From assembly GCA_048498315.1 (NCBI GenBank), contig JBEHYF010000095.1, positions 1 to 20,100 on the forward strand: 20,100 nt of DNA, read 5' to 3'. Each line of letters opens with the position of its first letter. Positions within the stretch are counted from its first letter, which is position 1. A model generated the notes under the pieces. It made no database searches and had not been told where the DNA came from. It was given only the letters and a program-made list of their open reading frames with translations. A program made the translations under genes and the position numbers. This DNA comes from Actinoallomurus sp048498315. Lineage in GTDB: Bacteria; Actinomycetota; Actinomycetes; Streptosporangiales; Streptosporangiaceae. Of this stretch, positions 7,535 to 15,643 are shown in pieces.

Positions 7535-7804
7535 CTACTCGGCCGAGTACCAGCGTCTGCTTGACGCCGCCGCCTGCCGAGACGATGAGCAGGACGCCCG
7601 CGACAGGGGCAGCGCCTGCTCCACCGACGCCGCCAGAGCGCGCCGGTCCATTCCCGCACCGCGGCCCAGGGGGAACATCGCGACGATGACCGCGATGAGC
7701 AGGGCGACGAGCGGCGTGCCGACCAGATCCAGCACCGTACGGACGCCGCTGTCGTGCACAAGAGCCTGCGCGCGCTGGAGAACGACATCCGCCGCCCGGA
7801 TCAC
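7535..7804 (-). pseudogene. GntP-family gluconate:proton symporter relic
   Basis: Reading the minus strand from about 7804, one frame gives VRTVLDLVGTPLVALLIAVI and then MFPLGRGAGMDRRALAASVEQ, a well conserved transmembrane-plus-loop segment of GntP gluconate permeases. A second frame continues the family pattern with PVAGVLLIVSAGGGVKQTLV, so a frameshift lies near 7610-7625. After that the similarity fades into unrelated sequence (towards 7500). Only about 75 of the usual 450 or so residues remain, without start or stop. The relic is not functional. It indicates that a sugar-acid uptake gene once lay here, perhaps with its own GntR regulator. Confidence 0.68.
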
Positions 7805-7837
7805 AGCCTGGAACGCGCTTCGCTACGGCGGTAGTAG

Positions 7838-7943
7838 GTGGGGCGTCCAGGAACTGGGAGCCGACCCGCGCGGATGCGCCCTGATCGGTGACTCCGCCAG
7901 AGACATCAGCGGAGCCCGGAACGCGAAGACCCTCAGCCTGCGG
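7838..7943 (+). pseudogene. HAD-family phosphatase C-terminal relic, copy A
   Basis: The plus strand reads VQELGADPRGCALIGDSARD followed by ISGARNAKTLS. This is the C-terminal HAD motif IV region (GDSxxD carries the Mg-binding aspartates of haloacid-dehalogenase-type phosphatases). No catalytic N-terminal DxD motif lies upstream and the family sequence ends at about 7940, where it becomes Arg-rich. Bases 7878-7937 match 18729-18788 with six differences in 60. It is a dead fragment of a phosphoglycolate phosphatase-like gene. Confidence 0.65.
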
Positions 7944-8043
7944 CGGGAGCGCGAGCGCTCGCACGAGACGTGCGTGCCGGAGGGCCTGGACCTGTTCGTT
8001 CCCAGACGGCGTGCTGTCGTCGGCCCCGGAGGACGACATCGAC
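7944..8043. other. Short unassigned stretch before the GntR gene
   Basis: There is no recognisable gene or motif between the HAD relic and the stop codon of the minus-strand GntR gene. It is probably decayed coding DNA. Confidence 0.3.
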
Positions 8044-8835
8044 TTATCGCGCGTGAACGTCGGCATCGGGTTCGCGCCCGGCGCGCGATCGTGCCGGCCG
8101 CGCCGATTCGCCGATGCTGGCGGGGGCGGATCGGGTGAGGATCTGACGCAGCCAGGCTCGGGTCGCCTCGATGTGTTCGGTCATCGCCGCGGCGGACTCC
8201 TCATGGTCCTTGTGCCGCAGCGCGGCGGCGATCCGGCGGTGGTCGTCCAGGGTCCGCTCGACGTCGGGCGGATAGACGAGAGAGTCCGTGGGAAGGAAGA
8301 GCTGCCCGCGGGCGTCGGCGATGGCGGCGGTCAGCCGTGGGCTGCGTGCGGCCGTGGCGACCGCATGGTGGAATGCGCCGTCGGCGGCGCGGAAGGTCGC
8401 GATGTCGCTCACGTCCCCGAGCTGCTCAACGGCCTGTTCGATCGCGGACAGGTCCGCCGCGTCCCGCCGCTGGGCGGCGAGCCGCGCGGCGTGGGCCTCC
8501 ACCGCGACCCGGAAGTCGAGGATGTCTTCCAGATCGGCCAGGTTCTCGCGCATCCGCTGCAACCAGCGGCGACGGGGTTCGATGAGTTCGGTGACGAACG
8601 TCCCGCCGAACGCGCCGCGGCGCGTGGTCAGGTACCCCTCGCTCTGGAGCCGGGCGAGCGCCTGGCGGACGGAGACCCGGGCGACGCCGAGCTGTTCCGC
8701 CAGGGTTCGTTCCGGGGGAAGACGATCCCCGGGGCCGACCTCGCCTCGGTGGATCAGTCCCCGAAGGTGCTCGACGATGACCTCGGGCGTCGTCGGTACG
8801 ACGGCCGGTCGCGCGGCACTCTCCGCGTTGCTCAT
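8044..8835 (-). CDS. GntR-family transcriptional regulator, FadR subfamily (FCD domain)
   Basis: The 263-residue protein has an N-terminal winged helix (about 15-80: DRLPPERTLAEQLGVARVSV, ALARLQSEGYL, GGTFV) and a C-terminal FCD ligand domain (about 100-235). The likely metal-binding residues of FCD domains are present: D152, H156, H199 and H221. Such proteins usually repress a neighbouring catabolic operon until a carboxylate-type effector binds. It is divergent from the permease that starts the operon, so it should be the operon's specific regulator. I chose the ATG at 8835 over an in-frame ATG at 8871, because a TTGACC-17-TAGCGT promoter (8866-8843) would start transcription almost on this ATG, giving a leaderless mRNA. 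The last 25 residues after RQILTRS look like low-complexity tail and may be read-through into decayed DNA. Confidence 0.9.
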   Translation of the reverse strand: MSNAESAARPAVVPTTPEVIVEHLRGLIHRGEVGPGDRLPPERTLAEQLGVARVSVRQALARLQSEGYLTTRRGAFGGTFVTELIEPRRRWLQRMRENLADLEDILDFRVAVEAHAARLAAQRRDAADLSAIEQAVEQLGDVSDIATFRAADGAFHHAVATAARSPRLTAAIADARGQLFLPTDSLVYPPDVERTLDDHRRIAAALRHKDHEESAAAMTEHIEATRAWLRQILTRSAPASIGESARPARSRAGREPDADVHAR

Positions 8836-8842
8836 GTTGATC

Positions 8843-8871
8843 ACGCTAGGGACACCCCTTGGTCCGGTCAA
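8843..8871 (-). promoter_or_regulatory. Probable GntR gene promoter, leaderless
   Basis: On the minus strand, TTGACC (8866-8871) and TAGCGT (8843-8848) are separated by 17 bases. The expected transcription start, about seven bases after the -10 box, falls at the A of the ATG at 8835. TTGACCGGACCAA around the -35 box is a weak dyad that might allow autoregulation. Confidence 0.5.
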
Positions 8872-8939
8872 ACGCGTGCGGGCTGGGGCCTGGCCGAGCG
8901 TGTCACCACCCGGCCACTTGATCGGATGCGTCCGGTCTA

Positions 8940-8969
8940 TTGACTCCTTCCCGATCTAAGGTATTTAAT
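8940..8969 (+). promoter_or_regulatory. Probable sigma-70-type promoter of the catabolic operon
   Basis: TTGACT (8940-8945) and TTTAAT (8964-8969) are separated by 18 bases, and each is one mismatch from the consensus hexamer. The short A/T-rich patch stands out in the GC-rich surroundings. Transcription would start near 8976, giving a leader of about 85 bases before the permease GTG at 9061. Confidence 0.55.
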
Positions 8970-8992
8970 CCAGCCCATTAATGGTCTGGATT
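8967..8992. promoter_or_regulatory. 26-base palindrome, candidate GntR operator
   Basis: The arms AATCCAG (8967-8973) and CTGGATT (8986-8992) flank the perfect core CCATTAATGG (8975-8984); only the pair 8974/8985 (C/T) breaks the symmetry. It overlaps the -10 box and the expected transcription start, the usual position for a repressor site. The divergent FadR-type GntR protein is the obvious ligand; FadR-type sites are usually shorter dyads, so the long symmetry may hold two half-sites or serve another regulator. Confidence 0.6.
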
Positions 8993-9017
8993 TCAGACTT
9001 TCGGGGGGCTGCCGGCC

Positions 9018-9040
9018 GCCGGAGGTGCGAGACCTCCGGC
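9018..9040 (+). promoter_or_regulatory. Leader hairpin upstream of the permease
   Basis: GCCGGAGGT (9018-9026) and ACCTCCGGC (9032-9040) form a perfect nine-base-pair stem with a five-base loop in the predicted leader. The left arm looks like a ribosome binding site; the right arm (CCTCC) could also pair with the real GGAGG at 9051-9055. No T-run follows, so it is not an intrinsic terminator. Confidence 0.45.
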
Positions 9041-9060
9041 CGAGTGAACTGGAGGCGCCG

Positions 9061-10524
9061 GTGTCCATGGACGACAGCCTCGCAAGGCACGCGCTGACGG
9101 CACGGCACGTGGCGGTCATGTCGATGGCCGCGACCGGCCCCGCCGCCGTCCTCGCGCTCAACTTCGGAGTCATGGGGGCGATGGCGGGCCCGGCATTCGT
9201 GCTCGCCCTGGTCATCACCCTGATCGCGGTGCTGTTCCTGGCCAATACCCTGGTTCAGTTCTCGCACCGCTACCCCAGCGCCGGGGCGATCTACACCTGG
9301 GTCACGCGCGCCTTCGGGCAGCGGACCGGTTTCGTCCTGGGCTGGCTCTTCGCCGGTTCGTACATCCTGCTCTCCGCCGCGGCCGTGATCGTTCTGGGCT
9401 ACTGGGGAGAAACGATCACCGGCATCGCCGTCCACGACGCCGTGCCATGGTGGGTGTGGAGTGTCGCCGGGCTGGTGTTCATCGCCGTGCTCGCCTACCG
9501 CGGCATCGCGCAGAGCACGCGGAGCATGCTCCTCCTCTTCGGCTTCGAACTCGCGGTCGTCCTGGCCCTGACGCTGTGGATCACCCTCCGGGTCGCCGTC
9601 ACCGGGGGACTGACCGCGGCGCCGTTCCGGCCGTCCGCGGTGCCGCACGGCGGCGGCTGGGCCGCGATCGGGCTCGCGATGACGTTCGGCGTCCTGTCCT
9701 GCGTCGGGCTGGAGGAGGCGACCACCCTGGCCGAGGAGACCGCCAACGCGCGGCGTGCGGTCGCCCGTGGCGTCCTCCTGGCCGCCATCGTGATCCCGGC
9801 GACGTACGTGCTGGCCGGATACGCCGTCTCGGCCGGGCTCGGAAGCCGTGTCATGTCCCACCTCGACGCCGCCACGGCGGATCCGCTGGGCGAGGTCACC
9901 ACGAAGTTCTGGGGCGACGGCGTCGGGTTGTGGATCGTGTTCCTCGCGGTCCTGTCCAGCATCCTGGCGTTCACCCAGACCGCCTTCAACGCAGCGCTGC
10001 GGGTGCTGTACGCCCTCGGCCGCGAGAGGCTGCTGCCCAGGCGGCTCGGCCGTACCCACCCGGTGCACAAGACACCGTACGTCGCGGTCTGGGTGGTCTC
10101 GGCGCTGGTCATCGTCCTCGGTGTGCCGCTGGCGATCGGCAGCGGTCCGCTCAACGTGTGGATCTACTACGGCTTCATGATCTCGGTGATGTTCCTCGTG
10201 GTGTACGGGACCACGAACCTCGCGCTCATCGCCGACTCGCTGCGCAACCATCGCGCCCGGTTCCACCTGGTCAAGCACGGGATCTGCCCGGCGATCGGCC
10301 TGCTCGCGATGGCGTACCCGCTCTATCGGACGGTGTGGCCGCTGCCGCAACGGCCGCTGCCGATGCTCGCGCTCGCCGTCCTCGGATGGATCGTGCTCGG
10401 CGTGGCGGTGATGGTCTGGCTGTCCGTCAGGCGGCCTGAGGCCGTACGACGGGCCGGGCTGGTCATGGGGGAACTGGCCGAGCCGGCCGAGTACGACGCC
10501 GCCGGCAGCGGACGGGTCGCATGA
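9061..10524 (+). CDS. APC-superfamily amino acid/amine permease
   Basis: The 487-residue integral membrane protein has about 12 hydrophobic segments and the APC N-terminal signature (VAVMSMAATGPAAVLALNFG; later FVLALVITLIAVLFLANTLV, then HRYPSAGAIYTWVTRAFGQRTG). The central GLEEATTLAEETANARRAVARGV is the conserved intracellular region of proton- or sodium-coupled amino acid and polyamine carriers. GTG 9061 is chosen because GGAGG lies five bases upstream; ATG 9067 and GTG 9025 are in-frame alternatives, the latter inside the leader hairpin. It is the first gene of the operon and should import the pathway substrate. With a PuuA-type ligase and PuuD-type hydrolase downstream, an amine is more likely than an ordinary amino acid. 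The gap to the next gene is 67 bases and holds small hairpins at 10514-10527 and 10554-10569. Confidence 0.9.
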   Translation: MSMDDSLARHALTARHVAVMSMAATGPAAVLALNFGVMGAMAGPAFVLALVITLIAVLFLANTLVQFSHRYPSAGAIYTWVTRAFGQRTGFVLGWLFAGSYILLSAAAVIVLGYWGETITGIAVHDAVPWWVWSVAGLVFIAVLAYRGIAQSTRSMLLLFGFELAVVLALTLWITLRVAVTGGLTAAPFRPSAVPHGGGWAAIGLAMTFGVLSCVGLEEATTLAEETANARRAVARGVLLAAIVIPATYVLAGYAVSAGLGSRVMSHLDAATADPLGEVTTKFWGDGVGLWIVFLAVLSSILAFTQTAFNAALRVLYALGRERLLPRRLGRTHPVHKTPYVAVWVVSALVIVLGVPLAIGSGPLNVWIYYGFMISVMFLVVYGTTNLALIADSLRNHRARFHLVKHGICPAIGLLAMAYPLYRTVWPLPQRPLPMLALAVLGWIVLGVAVMVWLSVRRPEAVRRAGLVMGELAEPAEYDAAGSGRVA

Positions 10525-10591
10525 CCCACCCGGGCTCCTCGCACCGTTGAGACGCGGCAGCACAGCCGCCTGGAAAGGACACGACACCGTC

Positions 10592-11317
10592 ATGCGTCCC
10601 GTCGTCGGAGTCACCTCCGTTCCCCGGCGTACCCGTACCGTGATGGGCGACCTTCCGCACGAGACCGTGCCGGAGGCCTACCTCGACGCGGTACGCCGGG
10701 GCGGGGGGATCCCCGTCATCATCCCCGTCCACGGAGATCCCGCACCACAGATCTGCGCCCGGCTCGACGCCCTGGTGCTCACCGGCGGCGGCGACGTCGA
10801 CCCGTGCCGTTATGGCGGGCCGGCCGATGGTTCCGAGGACGTCGACCACATCCGCGACGAGGTGGAGACGACGTTGCTGCGCGAGGTGCTCGACCGCGGC
10901 ATGCCCTTTCTCGCCATCTGCCGGGGAGCGCAACTGCTCAACGTCGTCCTCGGCGGCACCCTTCTCCCCGACCTTCGTGCCGATGGGCGGGCGGTGCACT
11001 GGAACACCGAGACCTGGGACGGCGGTGTCCATCCGGTCGAGGTGGTCCGCGGCAGTCTCCTCTCCCGCGTCGCCGGAGATTCGTTCCTGGTCAACTCCAT
11101 CCACCACCAGGCCGTCGACCGCCTGGCTCCGGTGGTCACGGCGGTGGCCCACTCGCCGGACGGGGTGATCGAGGCGATCGAGGTCGAGGAGCATCCCTTC
11201 GCCCTCGGTGTCCAGTGGCACCCGGAGTGCCTCGCGGATCCACCGCACCCGCTGCTGTTCAACGCACTTGTCACCCACGCGGAAAGGACGGCGCATGCCC
11301 GGCCCGCACGTCCCTGA
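10592..11317 (+). CDS. Gamma-glutamyl hydrolase, PuuD-like class-I glutamine amidotransferase fold (peptidase C26)
   Basis: The 241-residue cytosolic protein has the C26 gamma-glutamyl hydrolase layout: MRPVVGVT at the N-terminus, LVLTGGGDVDPCRYG (61-75), the nucleophile elbow FLAICRGAQLLN with C110, VNSIHHQAVD (168-176), and GVQWHPE with H210 and E212 completing the triad. PuuD hydrolyses gamma-glutamyl-GABA in putrescine breakdown; relatives release amines or amino acids from gamma-glutamyl amides. ATG 10592 follows GGAAAGGA about 12 bases upstream. It overlaps the next gene by 23 bases. The same operon encodes a PuuA-type ligase, so it likely removes the gamma-glutamyl group that the ligase attaches. 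No PuuB/PuuC-type oxidase or dehydrogenase is present, so the intermediate handled here is not that of the putrescine route. Confidence 0.9.
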   Translation: MRPVVGVTSVPRRTRTVMGDLPHETVPEAYLDAVRRGGGIPVIIPVHGDPAPQICARLDALVLTGGGDVDPCRYGGPADGSEDVDHIRDEVETTLLREVLDRGMPFLAICRGAQLLNVVLGGTLLPDLRADGRAVHWNTETWDGGVHPVEVVRGSLLSRVAGDSFLVNSIHHQAVDRLAPVVTAVAHSPDGVIEAIEVEEHPFALGVQWHPECLADPPHPLLFNALVTHAERTAHARPARP

Positions 11318-13436
11318 ACTCTGCTACATCGACGTCGGGGGGACCTTCACCGACGCGTTCATCGTCGATACCGAAGGCAACTACGCGACCGGGAAGTCAC
11401 CGTCGACGCACGGCGACATCTCCCGGGGGTTCTTCGCTGCGATCGACACGGCGGCCCGGCAGTGGAGCATGTCCGTCGACGAGGTGCTGCCGCATCTGAA
11501 GGTCCTCGGGTACGGCTCGACGGCCGTCCTCAACGCGATCCTCACCCGCTCCGGCCGCGTCCCCGGCCTGATCACGTCCCGTGGCTTCGAGGCGATCCTG
11601 CTCATGGAGCGCGGTAAGCAGACCTGGCTCGACCTCGACCGGGCGTCGCGCCTGCACCCTGTCACGCACCGGCACAACGAGCCCATCGTCCCGCGCCGGC
11701 TGGTCCGGGGCGTCACCGGCCGGATCGACAGTCTGGGCCGGGAGGTCATCCCGCTGCGCGAGGAGGAGGCCCGGCGCGCTGCCGGAGAGCTGCTCGATGC
11801 GGGGGTGGACGCCATCTGCGTCGCCCTGCTGTGGTCGTTCCTGGATGACCGGCACGAGCGCCGGGTGGCCGAGATCGTGGCGGAGGAGGCGCAGGCGCGC
11901 GGCCGTGCGGTGCGGGTCGTCCGCAGCGTGGACATCGCCCCGGTCATCCGCGAGCTGCCACGCGTCAACGCCACGATCCTTGAGGCCTACACCGGGGATA
12001 TCGCCCGCAACGCCTTCGGCGGTGTGCAGGAGCGGCTGCGCGAACGCGGGTTCCCCGGCCGGCTTCAGATCATGCAGTCGACCGGCGGCCTGGCCCCGGC
12101 CACGCACGTCAAGGCGGTCGAGACGGTCCAGTCCGGGCCCGCCGGCGGCGTCATCGGCGCCCGCTACATCGGCCAGGTGTACGGCTTCGACAACGTGATC
12201 ACCAGCGACGTCGGCGGCACGAGCTTCGACGTCGGCCTGGTCACCGAGGGCTACATCAACGTCGACCGCGAGCCCAGCGTGGCCCGGATGCTCCTCGGCG
12301 TTCCGATGATCGAGATTTTGTCGATCGGGGCCGGCGGAGGCACGATCGCCGCCATCGACCCGCTCACCGGCCGCCTTGAGATCGGGCCTGCCTCGGCCGG
12401 GTCCGAGCCGGGCCCGGCGTGCTTCGGGCGGGGCGGCACCCGGCCCACGGTGACCGACGCCGACCTGGTGCTCGGCTACCTCAACCCCGCGAATTTCGCC
12501 GGCGGCAGCCTGCCCCTCGACGTCGAGGCCGCGCGTACGGCGGTCTGGACGCACATCGCCGAGCCGCTGGGCATGAGCGTCGAGGAGGCGGCGGAAGGGA
12601 TCCGGGTCATCGCCGACGCGAAGATGCGCGACGCGATCGCCGGGCTGATCGCCACCCGCGGTCTGGATCTGTCGGAGTATCACCTGCTCGCGTTCGGCGG
12701 CGCCGGTCCTTCGCACGTCGCCGGCTACACCGACGGCCTCAACCTCGCCGGGGTGCTGGTCCTGCCGTTCAGCCCGGTCTTCTCCGCGTTCGGCGCGTCG
12801 TCCGCGGACTACGAGCACCACTACAACCACACCGTCAACGTGGTCGTGTCCCCGGATCCGGACGAGCAGGAGGTCCAGGACCTCGGCCGTACGCTCAGCG
12901 CCGCGTGGCAGGACCTGCGCGAGCAGGCCGCCGAGCAGATGGCCCGGGAGGGTTTCGACCGCGCCCGGGTCCGGTTCCGGCCGCTGGCGATGCTGCGATA
13001 CGGGCGGCAGCTCAACGAACTGGTCGTCGAGTCGCCGGTCACCGGCATCCGCACCCGCGCGGACTGGGACCTGCTGATCCGGGCGTTCGAGGACCTCTAC
13101 GAGCGGGTCTACGCGGTCGCCGCGAAATATCCCCAGGCCGGCTACGAGGTGCTCGAGGTAGGCCTGGTGGCGTACGTCGAGAAGATCCGTCCGAAGCTGC
13201 GCGCGGAGGCGCTCGCCGGGCCCGACCCGGCTCCCGGCGCCCGGCGTGAGACCCGGCGCGGCTACTTCGGCGGCTGGACCGAGATGCCCATCTGGGGCCT
13301 GACCGGGCTGCGTCCCGGCAACGAACTGCACGGGCCGTGCGTCGTCGAGGACACGACGCTCACCGTGGTGGTCCCGCCGGGCCGGTACGTCCGGCTCGAT
13401 CAGTACCGCACGTTGTGGATGGAGAGGGAGCAGTGA
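11295..13436 (+). CDS. acxA: Acetone carboxylase-type beta subunit (HyuA/hydantoinase-oxoprolinase A family)
   Basis: The 713-residue protein has the N-terminal nucleotide-binding loop DVGGTFTD (13-20), the second phosphate loop DVGGTSFD (about 305-312), and SIGAGGGTIAAID and AFGGAGPSHV, typical of ASKHA-fold hydantoinase A proteins. In acetone carboxylase the beta subunit uses ATP to phosphorylate the ketone and bicarbonate. The length is near the 717 residues of AcxA. By itself it could be a hydantoinase, oxoprolinase or caprolactamase subunit; the gamma subunit two genes on makes the acetone carboxylase branch most likely. ATG 11295 follows GGAAAGGACG with a short spacer. It overlaps the hydrolase gene by 23 bases and the next gene by four (GTGA). 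I infer a ketone substrate carrying an amino or gamma-glutamylamino group, not acetone itself. Confidence 0.88.
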   Translation: MPGPHVPELCYIDVGGTFTDAFIVDTEGNYATGKSPSTHGDISRGFFAAIDTAARQWSMSVDEVLPHLKVLGYGSTAVLNAILTRSGRVPGLITSRGFEAILLMERGKQTWLDLDRASRLHPVTHRHNEPIVPRRLVRGVTGRIDSLGREVIPLREEEARRAAGELLDAGVDAICVALLWSFLDDRHERRVAEIVAEEAQARGRAVRVVRSVDIAPVIRELPRVNATILEAYTGDIARNAFGGVQERLRERGFPGRLQIMQSTGGLAPATHVKAVETVQSGPAGGVIGARYIGQVYGFDNVITSDVGGTSFDVGLVTEGYINVDREPSVARMLLGVPMIEILSIGAGGGTIAAIDPLTGRLEIGPASAGSEPGPACFGRGGTRPTVTDADLVLGYLNPANFAGGSLPLDVEAARTAVWTHIAEPLGMSVEEAAEGIRVIADAKMRDAIAGLIATRGLDLSEYHLLAFGGAGPSHVAGYTDGLNLAGVLVLPFSPVFSAFGASSADYEHHYNHTVNVVVSPDPDEQEVQDLGRTLSAAWQDLREQAAEQMAREGFDRARVRFRPLAMLRYGRQLNELVVESPVTGIRTRADWDLLIRAFEDLYERVYAVAAKYPQAGYEVLEVGLVAYVEKIRPKLRAEALAGPDPAPGARRETRRGYFGGWTEMPIWGLTGLRPGNELHGPCVVEDTTLTVVVPPGRYVRLDQYRTLWMEREQ

Positions 13437-15643
13437 GCGTGACCGACACCCCGCTGCGCCGGCAGCTGGAGGAGCTCGAACGCCGGATCGCGGCACAGGG
13501 CTGTTATCTCACCGAGCTGCCGGCCAAGGAGTCCGACCCGATCCGCTACGAGCTGCTCAACTCCAAGCTCGTCGAGGTCGTCACCAGCGCCCATGAGGTC
13601 GCCAGGCTCGTGTCGGCCTCGCCGATGACACGCGAGCTGGGAGAGGTCATCTTCGGGCTGTACACCCCCGAGGGCGACGCCGTCGTGCTCTCCCGCGGGC
13701 TGCTGATCCACGTGCACACGATGAGCCGGATGATCAAGTGGATGATCCGGAACGGGTACGAGAGCTCGCCGGGATTCGCCGAGGGCGACTACTACTTCAA
13801 CAACGACCCCTACATCGGCGGTGCGCACTGCCCGGACCAGATGATCGTCACGCCGATCATGCACGACGGACGACTCGTCGGCTGGGCCGGCGGGCTCACC
13901 CATACTCCGGAGACCGGGTCGACCGAGCCGGGCGGGTTCGTCCCGTTCGCACGGTCACGCTTTGAGGAAGGGCTGTTCCTGCCCTGCGTGAAGATCGCGG
14001 AGAACGACGAGATCAAGCGCGACCTGGAGGTCCTGGTCGAGCGCAGCGTACGCAGCCCCATCTACTGGCTCACCGACAACCGGGCCAAGATGACCGGGAT
14101 CCGGATGATCCGGGAACAGGTCGGCGAACTCCTCGCGGAGTTCGGCCCGGACTATTTCACTCGGGCATCACGCGAGTACATCGAGGACGCCTACCGGGCG
14201 GCCCGCCGCCGGATCCAGACCGTGCTCGCCCCCGGACGCTACCGCGAGGTCAGCTGGCGCGGCAGCGTCATGCCGGGTGAGGAGCGCCTGCTGCACGGCC
14301 CGGTCGAGGTGACCGTCCGCCGCGACGGTCACCTCGACATCGACTTCACCGGCATGTCCCCGGCCGGCCGCCACCCGTTCCAGGGCACGCTGCCCACGCT
14401 GGAGGGGCTGGTCATGAACGTGATCATCCAGCACCTCTTCTACGACCTGAAGCACAACGAGGGCGTCCTGATGGCGACCCGGCTGAAGGTCCCGGAGGGC
14501 AGCGCCGGCAACCCGCCGAGCTTCATGTATCCCACGGCGTTGTGGGGCATCACCTACGGTGCCGGGCTCGCGGCCGGACAGGCGCTGTCCCGGGCCTACT
14601 ACGCGCGGGGGTATCGGGAGGAGGTGCACGCGACGAGCGCGCTGTCGACCGGTTACACCGCCGGTGGCACGGACCACTACGGGCGTCCGTTCGGGGCGCA
14701 CAACTTCGAGTTCGCAGCGGCCGGCCTGTTCGCGACCGGGGTCATGGACGGCCTCGACACGGCCGGCGTGGAGTTCAACCCCGAGGGAGAGATGGGGGAC
14801 GCGGAGATCTGGGAGCAGATCCTGCCGCCCGTCTACCTCGCCCGCGAGATCCACGTCGACGGCGGCGGCTTCGGCCGGTACCGCGGCGGGAACGGCGTCT
14901 TCTCCCTCTACATGGTGACGGACAGCGGCGATCTGGAGATCGGCTCGTTCGGGTCCGCGCCGATCTTCAGCGCGCCCGGGCTCATGGGAGGCTATCCGGC
15001 CGGCGCGCTCTACATGTGGGTCGGCAGCCGTACCGATCTGGGAAGGCTCATCGAGACCGGGGCGGCGCTGCCGGCCGGTGAAGGAGAGAATCCCGAACGT
15101 CCCGACTTCGTCGACGCGCTTGAGGCGGACTGGGAACTGTTTCGAGGGGCGAACCGCCTTGCCCGGCCCGCCCGCGACCACGACGTCTTCACGGCGATGT
15201 CCGGCGACGGTGGTGGTTTCGGCGACCCCCTCGAACGCGATCCCGCCTCCGTGGCCCGTGACCTCGCCAACGGCGTCACCACGCGGTGGACGGCCGAGCA
15301 CGTCTATGGCGTGGCCCTCGGGGAGGACGGCGAGGTCGATGAGGAGGCGACCCGCGGCCTGCGAGCGCGGATCCGCCGTGAACGGCTCGAGCGTGCTCTT
15401 CCGGCCGACGAGTACCGCGCCCGCGTACGAAGAGAGCTCCTGGAGGAGGAACTCCCGGCACCGAGCGGCCGAATGTACCAGGACGTCGTTAATTTCTCCC
15501 CGGAGTGGCGCAGGCACTTCCTCGACTTCTGGGGCCTGCCGGATGACTGGGAGCCGAAGGTGGCGCAGCCCGCTGTCTCCGCGTCCGAGCCGATCCGGTT
15601 CTCCACCCGTAAAGCCGGCCCGGTGGAGGTCGACCGTGCCTGA
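13433..15643 (+). CDS. acxB: Acetone carboxylase-type alpha subunit (HyuB/hydantoinase-oxoprolinase B family)
   Basis: The 736-residue protein has HyuB hallmarks: EVIFGLYTPEGDAVVLSRG, YYFNNDPYIGGAHCPDQMIV (about 120-139), the GGLTHTPETGSTEPGG segment, HNFEFAAAGLFATG, and DGGGFGRYRGGNG near 480-490. In acetone carboxylase this subunit holds the Mn site where the phosphorylated ketone meets activated CO2. The C-terminal 150 residues (GDGGGFGDPLERDP..., then DVVNFSPEWRRHFLDFWGLP) fit the acetone carboxylase group. GTG 13433 overlaps the upstream stop as GTGA; a second GTG at 13439 has slightly better spacing from GGGAG. It overlaps the gamma gene by eight bases. Alpha is usually a little longer (about 776 residues). 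Partners: the products of 11295-13436 and 15636-16106. Confidence 0.88.
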   Translation: MSVTDTPLRRQLEELERRIAAQGCYLTELPAKESDPIRYELLNSKLVEVVTSAHEVARLVSASPMTRELGEVIFGLYTPEGDAVVLSRGLLIHVHTMSRMIKWMIRNGYESSPGFAEGDYYFNNDPYIGGAHCPDQMIVTPIMHDGRLVGWAGGLTHTPETGSTEPGGFVPFARSRFEEGLFLPCVKIAENDEIKRDLEVLVERSVRSPIYWLTDNRAKMTGIRMIREQVGELLAEFGPDYFTRASREYIEDAYRAARRRIQTVLAPGRYREVSWRGSVMPGEERLLHGPVEVTVRRDGHLDIDFTGMSPAGRHPFQGTLPTLEGLVMNVIIQHLFYDLKHNEGVLMATRLKVPEGSAGNPPSFMYPTALWGITYGAGLAAGQALSRAYYARGYREEVHATSALSTGYTAGGTDHYGRPFGAHNFEFAAAGLFATGVMDGLDTAGVEFNPEGEMGDAEIWEQILPPVYLAREIHVDGGGFGRYRGGNGVFSLYMVTDSGDLEIGSFGSAPIFSAPGLMGGYPAGALYMWVGSRTDLGRLIETGAALPAGEGENPERPDFVDALEADWELFRGANRLARPARDHDVFTAMSGDGGGFGDPLERDPASVARDLANGVTTRWTAEHVYGVALGEDGEVDEEATRGLRARIRRERLERALPADEYRARVRRELLEEELPAPSGRMYQDVVNFSPEWRRHFLDFWGLPDDWEPKVAQPAVSASEPIRFSTRKAGPVEVDRA

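Noticed and set aside
10514..10569. Terminator between permease and hydrolase genes
   Set aside because: The two five-base-pair hairpins are weak and no T-run follows; the genes share context and direction, so an internal terminator is not supported.
8965..10614. Minus-strand open frame of 549 codons opposite the permease
   Set aside because: Composition is dominated by Asp/Arg/Glu/His/Gly repeats that mirror hydrophobic codons of the permease; no domain seen.
11397..13496. Minus-strand open frame of 699 codons opposite the carboxylase beta subunit
   Set aside because: Shadow of a well supported plus-strand gene; Asp/Arg/Gly-rich with no recognisable motif.
11295..15643. Reading the HyuA/HyuB pair as a hydantoinase or 5-oxoprolinase
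   Set aside because: The adjacent gamma subunit with CxC/CxxC zinc ligands is typical of acetone carboxylase-type enzymes and absent from hydantoinase and oxoprolinase operons.
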